Source: VXYL01 sp965243095
Lineage (GTDB): Bacteria > Pseudomonadota > Gammaproteobacteria > Pseudomonadales > Azotimanducaceae
Length of the DNA: 64,000 nucleotides
Assembly (NCBI GenBank): GCA_965243095.1
Contig: OZ251530.1
Coordinates: 1,240,001 to 1,304,000 of the forward strand
Direction of reading: 5' to 3'
Shown here piece after piece: positions 1 through 8,889 of this stretch; position 1 is the stretch's first letter; the number at the start of each line of letters is the position of its first letter. The position numbers and the translations under genes were made by a program. The notes beneath the pieces were generated by a model, which saw nothing but the letters and a program-made list of their open reading frames with translations, was not told where the DNA came from and did no database searches.

Positions 1-163
1 TTTCCGTCTCGAACTCCTCCTCCAGCGCCATCACCAGCTCCACGGTGTCGAGGGAGTCCGCCCCTAGGTCGTCCACGAAGGAGGCTTCGTCCTTCACTTC
101 CTCCTCCTTCACCCCCAACTGATCGCAAATGAGGCGCTTCACGCGCTCTTCGACACTGCTCAT
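1..163 (-). CDS. acpP: Acyl carrier protein, 3' end cut by the window edge
   Basis: Acyl carrier protein that holds growing acyl chains on a phosphopantetheine arm during type II fatty acid synthesis in the cytoplasm. About 54 N-terminal residues are visible, starting MSSVEERVKRL. They include the GADSLD motif whose Ser takes the prosthetic group, followed by the acidic helix DTVELVMALEEEF; this is the canonical family sequence. The ATG at 161-163 has a good AGGAG about 8 bases upstream on the minus strand. It is the last gene of the fab cluster here, with about 110 bases between it and the preceding membrane-protein gene, so it may also have its own promoter, as acpP often does. The C-terminus lies outside the window. 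Confidence 0.95.
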   Translation of the reverse strand, partial: MSSVEERVKRLICDQLGVKEEEVKDEASFVDDLGADSLDTVELVMALEEEFETE

Positions 164-271
164 GGCTACACTCCTTTGGTTGTAAGCGACCAAGCGTCCG
201 CTCGGCGCGCATAGTGTAGCGTTTTTTGCCCGCGTTTTGCGCCGAGCGCGGCGCTGTCGGGCGCGGGCTGA

Positions 272-1042
272 TCAGTCGAACACGTCGACGATGTCGCGCC
301 CGCTGCCGCCCTCCGCGGCCAGCCGCAGGTGGTAGTAGCTCGCCGCCACGACCACGCCCCAAACCGCCCAAGCGAGGACTTGGACGAGCAGCGCCGCGCC
401 TAGCTGGGCGAACAGGGCGATGAACTCCCAAACCAAACCAGCGGCGGCGGCCGAGGCAATCATCGGCCCACCCATGACGACGACGGCGCCAAGCCACATG
501 GCCAGCATGAGCACGATGGCCAACCCCAAGATCGTCCACTTGTGGCCGCTGGTCAACTCGTGGCTGCGGCGCAACGCCGAAACCACGCCCCCTTCCACCA
601 CGGCGGCGGGAACGGCCACCCAGAACATCAGCCAAAGCACGATGCCCGGCACCACGAGCAAGAACATTCCCGCGGCCGTGGCCAGGCCGCCGAGCAGGAT
701 CACCGCCGCGACCGGCGCGATCTTCGCCAACGCCCGCCGCGCCGCTTGGCCGATGGTGGGTGGTTCGGCGCGCAACGTCCGCACGGCGCAGTAGATGATC
801 GCCGCCTGCGACCATGCGAAGCCGGCGAGCGTCACGATGCAATACAGGATGACGGCCCCTGTCGTGGCGGCCGCGGAGTCCTCCGCCGCGATGATCAACA
901 CCGTCACCACCAACACGATCGCCACCAGCACCGGCGCGAAACCGGCCAGCGACAGCGCCGTGAACACGCCCGCCTTGCGGCGGAGAAGCGTCGCCGCGGT
1001 GCGCGCGACTTCGCCAACCCGGAACTCTGTGCCTTGTGCCAT
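272..1042 (-). CDS. Polytopic membrane protein, YciC / GPDPase-membrane-domain-like, inside the fab cluster
   Basis: A 256-residue, very hydrophobic protein with about six predicted membrane segments. The ATG at 1042 (MAQGTEFRVGEVARTAATLL) sits just after the fabG stop. The segment around PGIVLWLMFWVAVPAAVVEGG followed by SALRRSHELTSG resembles the YciC / glycerophosphoryl-diester-phosphodiesterase membrane-domain group, in which a Pro-Gly before a helix and an 'ALRRS..L..G' loop recur. The function of that group is unknown. It lies between fabG and acpP, an unusual place because these two genes are normally adjacent. Same-strand spacing of 2 bases after fabG implies co-transcription. Family assignment is from sequence pattern only. 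Confidence 0.75.
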   Translation of the reverse strand: MAQGTEFRVGEVARTAATLLRRKAGVFTALSLAGFAPVLVAIVLVVTVLIIAAEDSAAATTGAVILYCIVTLAGFAWSQAAIIYCAVRTLRAEPPTIGQAARRALAKIAPVAAVILLGGLATAAGMFLLVVPGIVLWLMFWVAVPAAVVEGGVVSALRRSHELTSGHKWTILGLAIVLMLAMWLGAVVVMGGPMIASAAAAGLVWEFIALFAQLGAALLVQVLAWAVWGVVVAASYYHLRLAAEGGSGRDIVDVFD

Positions 1043-1044
1043 TC

Positions 1045-1782
1045 CTACGCGCTGAACAAGCCGCCGTTGACGTGCAGCACTTCGCCGGTGATGTAGCCGG
1101 CGGCGTCGCTGGCCAGGAACGACACGGCCGCCGCCACGTCCTCCACCGTGCCCATGCGCCCGAGCGCGGTGCGCGCCACCAGCGCTTGCTTCTGGTAGTC
1201 CGGCAGGTCGGCGGTCATGTCGGTGTCCACGAAGCCGGGCGCCACGGCGTTCACGGTGATGTCGCGCGCGCCCACCTCCTGCGCCAAGGCGCGCGTGAAC
1301 CCTTCGATGCCGGCTTTGGCGGCCGTGTAGTTCGCCTGCCCGGCGTTGCCCATCCGCGCCACCACCGAACTCAAGCTCACGACGCGGCCCCAGCGGGCGC
1401 GCATCATGCCCTGCAGCAGCGCTTTGGTGACGCGGTAAACGCCGGTGAGGTTGGTTTCCAGGACGGTTTGCCAATCCTTGGCGGACATGCGCAGCAAGAG
1501 GCCGTCGCTGGTGACGCCGGCGTTGTTCACCAACACCACCGGGGCGCCGAACTGCTTGTTGACGCTGTCCAGCGCTTTGTTGACCGAGCTCTCGTTTTCC
1601 AGCCGCAGCGCCACGCCGGCGCCGCGGCCGCCGAGATCGGCGTCGATGGCCTTCGCGCCCTTCGCGGATGTGGCCGTGCCCACCACGAACAAACCGTCCG
1701 CCGCCAGCCGGGCGGCGACGGCTTTGCCGATGCCCCGCGTGGCGCCGGTGACCAAGGCGACTCTGTGATGATCGACCGCCAT
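1045..1782 (-). CDS. fabG: 3-oxoacyl-ACP reductase
   Basis: NADPH-dependent reduction of 3-oxoacyl-ACP to 3-hydroxyacyl-ACP, the first reductive step of fatty acid elongation. The 245 residues match the usual FabG length. Near the N-terminus is the Rossmann motif TGATRGIG, then VNNAG, the SLSSVV serine region and the catalytic Tyr/Lys pair in NYTAAK. The C-terminus GYITGEVLHVNGGLFS is typical of FabG rather than of a generic SDR. The start lies 6 bases after the fabD stop, and fabD and fabG are almost certainly co-transcribed. A second SDR lies at 7404-8177 but is less FabG-like. Confidence 0.95.
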   Translation of the reverse strand: MAVDHHRVALVTGATRGIGKAVAARLAADGLFVVGTATSAKGAKAIDADLGGRGAGVALRLENESSVNKALDSVNKQFGAPVVLVNNAGVTSDGLLLRMSAKDWQTVLETNLTGVYRVTKALLQGMMRARWGRVVSLSSVVARMGNAGQANYTAAKAGIEGFTRALAQEVGARDITVNAVAPGFVDTDMTADLPDYQKQALVARTALGRMGTVEDVAAAVSFLASDAAGYITGEVLHVNGGLFSA

Positions 1783-1788
1783 GAAACT

Positions 1789-2751
1789 CTACCCCCCGGC
1801 CCCGCCAGCGGCCTGCGTCGTGGTGCCAACGTGTTTGTGCAACGCGGCTTCCAAACCGCCTAGGTCGCCAATGCCGTCCACCGCCAGCGTGCGGTCGATG
1901 CGGCGCGCGAGGCCGGCCAGCACGTTGCCGGGGCCGCACTCGACGAACTCGGTTGCCCCGTCGCCGGCCATCGCGCGCAGGGAGTCCGCCCAGCGCACCG
2001 GCGAGACGAGCTGGCGCAGCAGATTGGCGCGAATCGCGCTCGCATCGGTGGTCGCCGCGGCGTTGACGTTCTGCACCACCGGCAAGCGCGCGTCTTGAAA
2101 AGATGCCGCAGTCAGCAATTCGCCCAACCGCTCCGCTGCCGGCGCCATCAGCGCGCAATGCGAAGGCACGCTCACGTCCAGCGGCACCACGCGGCGCGCT
2201 CCGGCGCCCGAACAAAGTTCGCCGGCGGCGGCCACGGCGGCCGCCGCGCCGGCGATCACGACTTGGCCGGGCGCGTTGTAGTTGGCGGGCGTCACCTGCC
2301 CGGGCGCCTCCGCGCAGCATCGCTCCACCTGCTCGTCGTCCAAGCCGATGACGGCCGCCATAGCGCCTTCGCCAAGGGGCACCGCTTCCTGCATCAACTT
2401 GCCGCGTTCGTGGACCAAACGCACCGCCGTGGCAAAGTCCAAGACGCCGGCGACGGCAAGCGCCGAGTATTCCCCCAAGCTGTGGCCCGCCGCCACCGTC
2501 GGCGGCGGCCCGCCGCGTTCCGTCCACAGCGCGAACAGGGCGAAGCTGGCCGTGAGCAAGGCCGGCTGGGTCACCTCGGTTTTGTTGAGCTCCTCGGCCG
2601 GCCCGTCGCGCACGATGGCCGCCAAGTCGAACCCCAGCGCGTCCGAGGCTTCCGCGAACCGCTCGCGGACGCCGGGATGCGCGCCGGCGACGTCCGCCAG
2701 CATCCCCACGCGCTGCGCACCTTGGCCCGGAAACAAAAACCCCAACCCCAT
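1789..2751 (-). CDS. fabD: Malonyl-CoA:ACP transacylase
   Basis: Transfers malonyl from CoA to ACP, supplying extender units for fatty acid synthesis. The 320-residue protein starts MGLGFLFPGQGAQ, with the GQGAQ oxyanion motif at the N-terminus and the nucleophilic Ser in GHSLGEYSALA. The ATG at 2751 has a strong GGGGGAGGA about 7 bases upstream, which fixes the start, although the open frame continues well upstream. fabG follows at once. The expected upstream genes plsX and fabH are absent; two ABC exporter genes occupy that place. Confidence 0.95.
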   Translation of the reverse strand: MGLGFLFPGQGAQRVGMLADVAGAHPGVRERFAEASDALGFDLAAIVRDGPAEELNKTEVTQPALLTASFALFALWTERGGPPPTVAAGHSLGEYSALAVAGVLDFATAVRLVHERGKLMQEAVPLGEGAMAAVIGLDDEQVERCCAEAPGQVTPANYNAPGQVVIAGAAAAVAAAGELCSGAGARRVVPLDVSVPSHCALMAPAAERLGELLTAASFQDARLPVVQNVNAAATTDASAIRANLLRQLVSPVRWADSLRAMAGDGATEFVECGPGNVLAGLARRIDRTLAVDGIGDLGGLEAALHKHVGTTTQAAGGAGG

Positions 2752-2819
2752 CGACAATCCTCCCCCAGGTGCTCGACGGTTCGCACCAGCATTGTAACCG
2801 CAACAAATCGTAACAAACG

Positions 2820-4892
2820 TCAATCCCCGCTCGTTTGTTCCAGGGCCAGGGTGACGAACTTGCGGTAGCTGCCGTCCGGACGGGCCAGCAGCGCTTGGTG
2901 GGTGCCTTGCTCGCGGATTTGGCCCTCCTCCATGAACACGATGTTGTCGGCGTCGGCGATGGTGGAGAGGCGGTGGGCGATCACCAGCACCATGCGGTCC
3001 TTGGCGGCTTCGCGCAGCGCCTGCACCAGGTAGGACTCCGTCTCCGGGTCGAGGGCGGAGGTGGGCTCGTCCAGCACCAGTACGCTGGCCGGCTTCAAGA
3101 GGCCGCGGGCGATGGCGATGCGTTGCATTTGGCCGGCCGAGAGCTTGCTCACCACGGTGCCGAGGCGCGTCGCGTAGCCGTCCGGCAAGGCGCTGACGAA
3201 CTCGTGCGCGCCGGCCAACCGCGCCACGCGCTCCACCTCGGCTTGGTTGGCGTCGGGATTGCCGTAGCGGATGTTGTCGGCGACGGAATCCGAGAACAGC
3301 TGCGTCTCTTGGAACACGAAGGACACCTGCTCTCGCAGGCTGCGCAGGGAAACCCCCCGAAGGTCGTGGCCGTCGACGCACACGGTGCCGGCCGTCGGGT
3401 CCAGGAAGCCGGCGATCAAGTAGGCCAGCGTGGTCTTGCCGGCGCCGGTGGGTCCCACCAGCGCCGTCACCTCGCCGGCGTTCAAGCGCAAGTCCACCGC
3501 TTGCAGGGCGCGGCGGCCGTCCGGGTAGGTCACGTCCACGCCGGCCAGATCGATGGCCTCGCGCACCGTGCCCACCTCCACGCCCCGCCGTGCGGTTTCG
3601 CTGGGCAGGTCCATCAGGAAGAACACCCGGCGGATGCCCGGCACGTCCTGCTGGATGCGCAGCCAAGCGAAGGGGATGGCGGTCAGGGAGCCGGAAAGCC
3701 AAGCGTAGTAGTAGAACAACACGCCGTAGTCGCCCGGCGTCAGCATGCCTTCGACCACGCGGCTGCTGATGAAGTAGAAGGCCACCAAGCCCAACAGACC
3801 GCCCGCGCCGCCTTGGGCGACGCCGTAGAGAATGCGCGTCAACGTCTCCACGCGATAGCGCTTGAACGACTCGGCGCTCTGCGCCCGGAAGCGTTCGCGC
3901 TCGCGCTTGTTGCCGCCGAGGCTTTGCACCGCCAGCACGTTGCTCATGCCCTCCTCCACGTTGCCGGTGGTCGCCGAGCCCGCGGCGCGGCTGGCTTGGC
4001 TGCGACGGCGCAGCAGGCGCGGAAACGGCAGCATGGCGACGAACTGCAGCGGCAGGATGCACAGCGCCAGCCAGATCAGCTCCGGCGCTTCGCCATAGTT
4101 GAACGCAATGAGCCACAGAATCAGGAAGAAGGTGCAGATGGCGAGCACCGGCGACATGATGGCTTGGAAGAAGACGTTCTGCATCGCCGCGGTGTCGTAC
4201 ATCACCCGGTACAGGCTGTCGCCGATCCGCTGGTCGGCCAGCAGCGGCATCGGCAGCCGGGCGATGCGCTCGAACAACTGCGCGCGCAGGAAGTGGCAGA
4301 GCGACTGGCTGAGGCGCAGTTGCAGGCGGAACTCGGCGAAACCGAGCAGCCCGGCGAACTTGCTGAACGCCTGGTTGGCGTCGTTTTCCGTGCGCGTGGC
4401 GGTGTCGTGCCCCTCGGCGAGAGTGGCGTCCGTTTGATCGTTGGCGCCCCAATCCGTGCCGTAGCCGCCGATGACCACCACCATGAACACGGCCAAGGCG
4501 ATCACCCAAGCCATCATTTCCGTCGGCGAGGTGCCCTCCAAGAAACGCACGAAAGGCGTGAAATAGGGCGGAAACGCTTCCGGCGCCAACGGCTGGCGGA
4601 GCACCACGTTGTCGATGACGATCTTCAGCGGCCAAGGCAGGATGAGCGGCGTCGCCAGCGAAAGCCACATGATGAAGAACTTGGCGGCGAACTGCAGCGG
4701 AAAGAAGCGAATGTAGGTGACCGCCCGCCACACCACCGCCAGCGTTTGCCGAAAGCGCAGGTCGGTGTCGACGTCCAAGGGGCTGGCGCTGGCGTCCAGC
4801 TTCCGCTCGAACGCGGCGAGGTTGGCCGTGGGCACCGCGCCGGGGGCGCCGGCATCCACCGCCAAGGCGTCGTCGGGCGTGGCGGCGCTCAT
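2820..4892 (-). CDS. ABC exporter half-transporter (fused permease-ATPase), second of pair
   Basis: A 690-residue type IV (exporter-fold) ABC protein: a membrane domain of about six helices (residues ~60-420) followed by a nucleotide-binding domain. The ATPase motifs are all present: Walker A GPTGAGKTT, Q-loop VFQET, signature LSAGQMQRIAIARG, Walker B VLVLDEPTSAL and the H-loop in IAHRLSTI. The catalytic Glu after Walker B is intact. The gene overlaps the end of the preceding ABC gene (ATGA at 4889-4892), so the two are translationally coupled and probably form a heterodimer. The substrate cannot be read from sequence. Position directly before fabD, where plsX and fabH would be expected, hints at a lipid or lipid-linked cargo, but that is inference. 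Confidence 0.9.
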   Translation of the reverse strand: MSAATPDDALAVDAGAPGAVPTANLAAFERKLDASASPLDVDTDLRFRQTLAVVWRAVTYIRFFPLQFAAKFFIMWLSLATPLILPWPLKIVIDNVVLRQPLAPEAFPPYFTPFVRFLEGTSPTEMMAWVIALAVFMVVVIGGYGTDWGANDQTDATLAEGHDTATRTENDANQAFSKFAGLLGFAEFRLQLRLSQSLCHFLRAQLFERIARLPMPLLADQRIGDSLYRVMYDTAAMQNVFFQAIMSPVLAICTFFLILWLIAFNYGEAPELIWLALCILPLQFVAMLPFPRLLRRRSQASRAAGSATTGNVEEGMSNVLAVQSLGGNKRERERFRAQSAESFKRYRVETLTRILYGVAQGGAGGLLGLVAFYFISSRVVEGMLTPGDYGVLFYYYAWLSGSLTAIPFAWLRIQQDVPGIRRVFFLMDLPSETARRGVEVGTVREAIDLAGVDVTYPDGRRALQAVDLRLNAGEVTALVGPTGAGKTTLAYLIAGFLDPTAGTVCVDGHDLRGVSLRSLREQVSFVFQETQLFSDSVADNIRYGNPDANQAEVERVARLAGAHEFVSALPDGYATRLGTVVSKLSAGQMQRIAIARGLLKPASVLVLDEPTSALDPETESYLVQALREAAKDRMVLVIAHRLSTIADADNIVFMEEGQIREQGTHQALLARPDGSYRKFVTLALEQTSGD

Positions 4893-7372
4893 CCGTTTGT
4901 GCCGGTGGGTTGCCCGAGGGCCTGTGCATCCAATTCAACGAACCGCCGATAGCGCCCGCCGGCGTTCGCCATCAGCTCGTCGTGACTGCCCTGCTCCACG
5001 ATGCGGCCCGCCTCCAAGTACAGAATCTGATCCGCTTGGCGGATGGTGGAGACGCGATGCGTGATCAGAAACACGGCGCGCCCCTCGCCCCAGGCGGCCA
5101 ACCGCTCCAGCACGCGGTGCTCGGTTTGCGCGTCCAACGCCGCGGTGGGCTCGTCGAGAATCAGGATCGGCGCGTCCTTGGCGATGGCGCGGGCGATGGT
5201 GAGGCGTTGCCGCTGGCCGGTGGAGAGGCGGCCGCCGCGATCCGCCAGCACGGTGTCCAAGCCTTCCGGCAGCTCGGTGATCACCTCGTCGAAGCACGCC
5301 ACCGCGGCGGCGCGGCGCACGGCTTCGTCCGACGCTTCCGGGGTGACGTAACGGATGTTGTCGCGCACGCTCATGCCGAACAGCACGTTCTGCTGCAAGG
5401 CGATGGCCACGTTGGCGCGCAGGCTTTCCACCTCCAAGCGCCGCACGTCCACACCGTCGATGCACACGCGCCCGCCGTCCGGGTCGAACAGCCGGGTGAG
5501 CAAACCCATCAGCGTGCTCTTGCCGGAGCCGGTGGGGCCCACCACCGCGGTCACCGTGCCGGCGCCGGCGGCGAAACTCACGTCGCGCAGCACCGGAATG
5601 TCCGGCGCGTAGGCGAAGTCCACGTTCTCGAACCGCACCTCGCGGGCGAACGGCGGCATCGGCACCGCGTCCGGGGCGTCTTGCACGTCCGGCTCGATGT
5701 CGAGGATGTCGAACACGCGGCCGAGCCCCATCGCCATGTCCTGCGCCGCGGTCCATTCGCGGATGACGCCGCGCACCTGGTTGCTGGATTGCAGCAGGTG
5801 GTTCCGCGTCCATTGGAAGGCGGCGAGGTTCCAGCGCACGAAGCTGAGGCCCACCAAGCCGATGAGCGCCGCGGCGAAGGTCTCGCGTTCCGAACTGGCC
5901 CACAGCGCGATGCGAAACTCGGCGGCGAGCAGCACCGCCGCCGCCAGCGTGAACATGACGATGCCGGCCACCGCCACCAGCGAACGCACCCGGTGCGCGG
6001 CGTTGAAGGCGACCACGGAATCCGCCTCGAAGCGCCGCTGTTCCCGCGCCTCGGCGCCGTTCGCCTTCACCACGCGAATCGCCCCCAACGCCTCCTGCAC
6101 CCGCGAGGTGAGATCCGAGTTGGTTTCCCGCGCCACCAGCGAACGCACGCGCACACGCGGCGAAAACCAGCGCGCCCAAAGCACCGCCAGCACGGCGATG
6201 GTCAAGCCCATCAAGCCGAGCCCCGGGTGCAGCGCGGTGATGAACAGGATCGCCATCGCGTACTGGCCCACCTGCGTGGTCACCGAGATCAACATGCCGA
6301 CGATGGCGGTCACCTGGGCGCTGTCCTGATAGATGCGGTACACCGAGTCGCCGACGCGGTGATCGCCGTGGTAGCGCAGCGAAAGCTGGTGCCAGCGTTC
6401 CACCAGGGCGAGCCGCAGCTCTTGGTTGATGGCCTGCATGATCCACATGTTGTAGTAGGGCAGCACGACGCCCACCGGGAAGGTGACGAAGCCGATGGCG
6501 ACCACGAACACGATGTAGATCCACTGCAACTCCTGCCGCTGCGCCACGGTGAGCGATTCGCCCGCCGCCAAATCCGCGCGGCCGATGAAGTTCGCCAGGA
6601 AATCCGTCAGCGGTTCCGCCTGCAGCACGGATTGGTTGAGCAGGTCCACCGTGAACAAGCCGGCGATCAAGCCGAGCAGCGTATTCACGCCGATCAGCGC
6701 GTAGTAGTACACGATGTGGCAGCCGAGGCGCACACGGACGCGCAACCGGCCGTCGGCGACGCGGTATTGGCAAAGCCACAGCGCCAGGCACCCGAACGAC
6801 ACCAAGCCGACGCCCACGTTGTCGCGCCAACCCGTCACCACCATCGCGGCGAACACGTTGGCCGTGATGCCGATCAGCACCAGCGCGACCGCCGCGCCGG
6901 CGAAGCCGCGGCCGGCGAGGAACAGCAGCGCCCAAGACAACGCCGTCATCGCCAGCGCCGCCCAGAGCAGCACGTCGTGTTGCCAATCCGCGCCCACCGG
7001 CAGCCAACCGGAGAACACGGCGAACGCCGCACCCGCGGTGGCCAGCAACGGCGCGTAGCTCGCGTTCCAACGGGGTTCGCGCGGCGTGGCGAAGGGCCAG
7101 CGGCGGCCGGGCAGGGTGTGCCAGCGGCCGAACACCAAGGGCGCGATGAAGGGCCAGGTGCGGAGGAAAATCCGCACCACGCCGCCAAGGTCGTGCTCGT
7201 CGGTGGCGCGATCCCGCTCCGGCGGAATGGGCGCGCCGCGCCACATTGGCAGGGCGCGGGTTTGGTGGCGGATGCTTTCGCGTTCGCTGGTGTTTTCGGT
7301 CAGGTCGCCCGGGTGGGAAAACCAAGGGTCGTCTTCCCCGGCTGCCGCGTCGATATGCGGGCCCTCGGCCAT
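4889..7372 (-). CDS. ABC exporter half-transporter with extended membrane region, first of pair
   Basis: An 827-residue ABC exporter subunit, longer than usual (about 580-620) because of an N-terminal region with three or four extra hydrophobic segments (residues ~75-190) before the standard six-helix domain. The ATPase domain has Walker A GPTGSGKST, signature RLSTGQRQRLTIARA, Walker B ILILDEPTAAL and H-loop LITHRVSTI, with the catalytic Glu present. Because both subunits keep this Glu, neither ATP site looks degenerate. The start at 7372 is preceded by AGGAAG. The gene ends in an ATGA overlap with the next ABC gene and begins about 30 bases after the SDR gene ends. Confidence 0.9.
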   Translation of the reverse strand: MAEGPHIDAAAGEDDPWFSHPGDLTENTSERESIRHQTRALPMWRGAPIPPERDRATDEHDLGGVVRIFLRTWPFIAPLVFGRWHTLPGRRWPFATPREPRWNASYAPLLATAGAAFAVFSGWLPVGADWQHDVLLWAALAMTALSWALLFLAGRGFAGAAVALVLIGITANVFAAMVVTGWRDNVGVGLVSFGCLALWLCQYRVADGRLRVRVRLGCHIVYYYALIGVNTLLGLIAGLFTVDLLNQSVLQAEPLTDFLANFIGRADLAAGESLTVAQRQELQWIYIVFVVAIGFVTFPVGVVLPYYNMWIMQAINQELRLALVERWHQLSLRYHGDHRVGDSVYRIYQDSAQVTAIVGMLISVTTQVGQYAMAILFITALHPGLGLMGLTIAVLAVLWARWFSPRVRVRSLVARETNSDLTSRVQEALGAIRVVKANGAEAREQRRFEADSVVAFNAAHRVRSLVAVAGIVMFTLAAAVLLAAEFRIALWASSERETFAAALIGLVGLSFVRWNLAAFQWTRNHLLQSSNQVRGVIREWTAAQDMAMGLGRVFDILDIEPDVQDAPDAVPMPPFAREVRFENVDFAYAPDIPVLRDVSFAAGAGTVTAVVGPTGSGKSTLMGLLTRLFDPDGGRVCIDGVDVRRLEVESLRANVAIALQQNVLFGMSVRDNIRYVTPEASDEAVRRAAAVACFDEVITELPEGLDTVLADRGGRLSTGQRQRLTIARAIAKDAPILILDEPTAALDAQTEHRVLERLAAWGEGRAVFLITHRVSTIRQADQILYLEAGRIVEQGSHDELMANAGGRYRRFVELDAQALGQPTGTNG

Positions 7373-7403
7373 CGGCGAGGCGCTTCCTAAACGCGCCAGG
7401 CCG

Positions 7404-8177
7404 CTATTGCCAGAACCGATCCGACTTGAACCAAGTCCGCACCGGGATCAGTTCCCCGGTCACCCCGGCGGCGGCGTCCGAGGCCAAGTAGCGCACGAGA
7501 TGGGCGACATCCTCCGGGGTTGGCGGCAACTCCAGACGCGGCACCGTCGTGCCGTCTTCCCGCGTGGCCGCGGGGATGGCGCCGTAGCGCTTCATGGCGT
7601 CCGTGGCGATGAGGCCGGGCGCGACGCAGTTGACGTAGATGTTGTGTTTCGCCCAGCTGAACGCGAGATTGTTGGTGAGGCTGATGACGCCGGCCTTGGC
7701 CGCCGAGTAGTGCAGCATGAACGGATTGCCCTTGGTGCCGGCGGTGGAGGCGATGTTGATGATGTTGCCGCTTTGCTGCTCGATCATCCGCTTGCCGGCG
7801 GCGATGCAGCACAGGAACGTGCCGGTGAGGTTGAAGTCCAGCAGCCGCACCCACTCCTCGTAGGGCGTGTCCTCCGGGGCGCGCATGCGGCTGCCGCCGC
7901 CGGCGTTGTTCACCAGTACGTCGATGCGCCCAAAGCGCTCGACGGTGGCAGCCATCAACGCCTCCACGCTGTCGCGCACCGTGATGTCGGTTGCGATGGC
8001 CACCGCCTCGCCGCCCTCGCCGGCGATTTCGGCGGCCAGCGCGTCCAACCGCTCCTGATTGCGGCTGGCGAGCACCACCTTCGCCCCGGCGCGGGCGAAG
8101 ACGCGCGAGATGTGCGTGCCGATGCCGCCGGCGCCGCCGGTGACGATGGCCGTTTTGTCCTGCAGTTCCCCGTTCAT
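7404..8177 (-). CDS. Short-chain dehydrogenase/reductase
   Basis: A 257-residue classical SDR: Rossmann motif TGGAGGIG at residues ~14-21, VNNAGGG, the Ser in INIASTAG and the catalytic Tyr/Lys in YSAAKAG. The C-terminus VTGELIPVRTWFKSDRFWQ departs from the FabG ending VNGG, so a role outside the core fatty acid cycle is more likely. The substrate is unknown. It is the first gene of the minus-strand run leading to the ABC pair and the fab genes. A divergent gap of about 130 bases separates it from the sulfatase fragment at 8310 and should hold its promoter. Confidence 0.85.
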   Translation of the reverse strand: MNGELQDKTAIVTGGAGGIGTHISRVFARAGAKVVLASRNQERLDALAAEIAGEGGEAVAIATDITVRDSVEALMAATVERFGRIDVLVNNAGGGSRMRAPEDTPYEEWVRLLDFNLTGTFLCCIAAGKRMIEQQSGNIINIASTAGTKGNPFMLHYSAAKAGVISLTNNLAFSWAKHNIYVNCVAPGLIATDAMKRYGAIPAATREDGTTVPRLELPPTPEDVAHLVRYLASDAAAGVTGELIPVRTWFKSDRFWQ

Positions 8178-8261
8178 CTCGCTGCTCCCCCATTCCCGCG
8201 CAAGCCAAGGCGATGGGCGCCATTATGGCGCAATCGTCCAGCGCAATCGCCCCGAAAAGCC

Positions 8262-8731
8262 GCTGTGCGACAATCGCTCCGCCTTCGTTCACACAAGCCC
8301 CGCGCAACCATGAAGAAAAACGTGCTGTTCGTCACCGCCGACCAGTGGCGGGGCGAGTGCCTTTCCGCGCTGGGCCACCTGGTGCGAACGCCGAACTTGG
8401 ACGCTTTGGCGGCGCAGGGCACGTTGTTCACCGGCAACTTCGCCAACACCGCACCGTGCGGCCAGTCCCGGGCGAGCATCCACACCGGCATGTACCAGCA
8501 GAACCACCGCGTCATCGCCAACGGCACGCCGCTGGACGACCGCCACACCAACTGGGCGCTTCAGACGCGTCGCGCGGGCTACGAGCCGGCCCTGTTCGGC
8601 TACACGGACACCACGCGCAACACCGATGCCGGCGCAGTGTGGGACGGGGTGTTGCCGGGGTTGGACCCCATCGTGCTGCTCGGCAAGTCCATCTGGGCGC
8701 CGGATTCGTGGGTGGCGTGGCTGCGCGAGTC
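8262..8731 (+). repeat. Left copy of a ~470-bp direct duplication (sulfatase 5' end plus upstream)
   Basis: This stretch aligns almost base for base with 10707-11177. The match starts upstream of the gene at AAGCCGCTGTGCGA, covers the ACACAAGCCCCGCGCAA leader and the ATG, and runs through about 140 codons to GTGGCGTGGCTGCGCG. After that the two copies diverge abruptly. The identical breakpoints within a codon run show a segmental duplication, not two independently acquired genes. Confidence 0.85.
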
Positions 8732-8867
8732 GCCGACCGTCCCAGACGCGCCCGCGTTCAATTGGCTTCTTGCAGCGCCGTGCCGTGGCCGTGGACTTCA
8801 TGCGGCGCATACCGTACTGTGCAACAAACAAGCACGGTGCAACGTAGTTGTTGGTTGGTGCCTTTAA
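8310..8867 (+). pseudogene. Truncated sulfatase (N-terminal quarter only)
   Basis: Starts MKKNVLFVTADQWRGECLSA and is nearly identical to the first ~140 residues of the intact sulfatase at 10758, then breaks off into about 45 unrelated residues and a stop. It lacks almost all of the alkaline-phosphatase-like core, including the distal metal ligands. In the FGly motif the intact copy reads CGPSR and this copy CGQSR: the Pro of the CxPxR signature is changed to Gln, as expected after loss of selection. It lies immediately before the inserted membrane-protein gene at 8890. It is a remnant and is not expected to be active. Confidence 0.88.
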
Positions 8868-8889
8868 CGGGCCAAGAAAACAGGCGTTT

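Noticed and set aside
2835..4952. Long plus-strand open frame of ~700 codons opposite the ABC gene
   Set aside because: It is antisense to a clearly conserved ABC exporter and is rich in His/Arg/Gln as expected for the complement of high-GC coding DNA. No domain was seen.
4910..7390. Plus-strand open frame of 826 codons opposite the other ABC gene
   Set aside because: Same reason: antisense shadow of a recognised ABC exporter with complete motifs on the minus strand.
7404..8177. Second fabG
   Set aside because: SDR motifs are present but the C-terminus and spacing differ from FabG; called as a general SDR.
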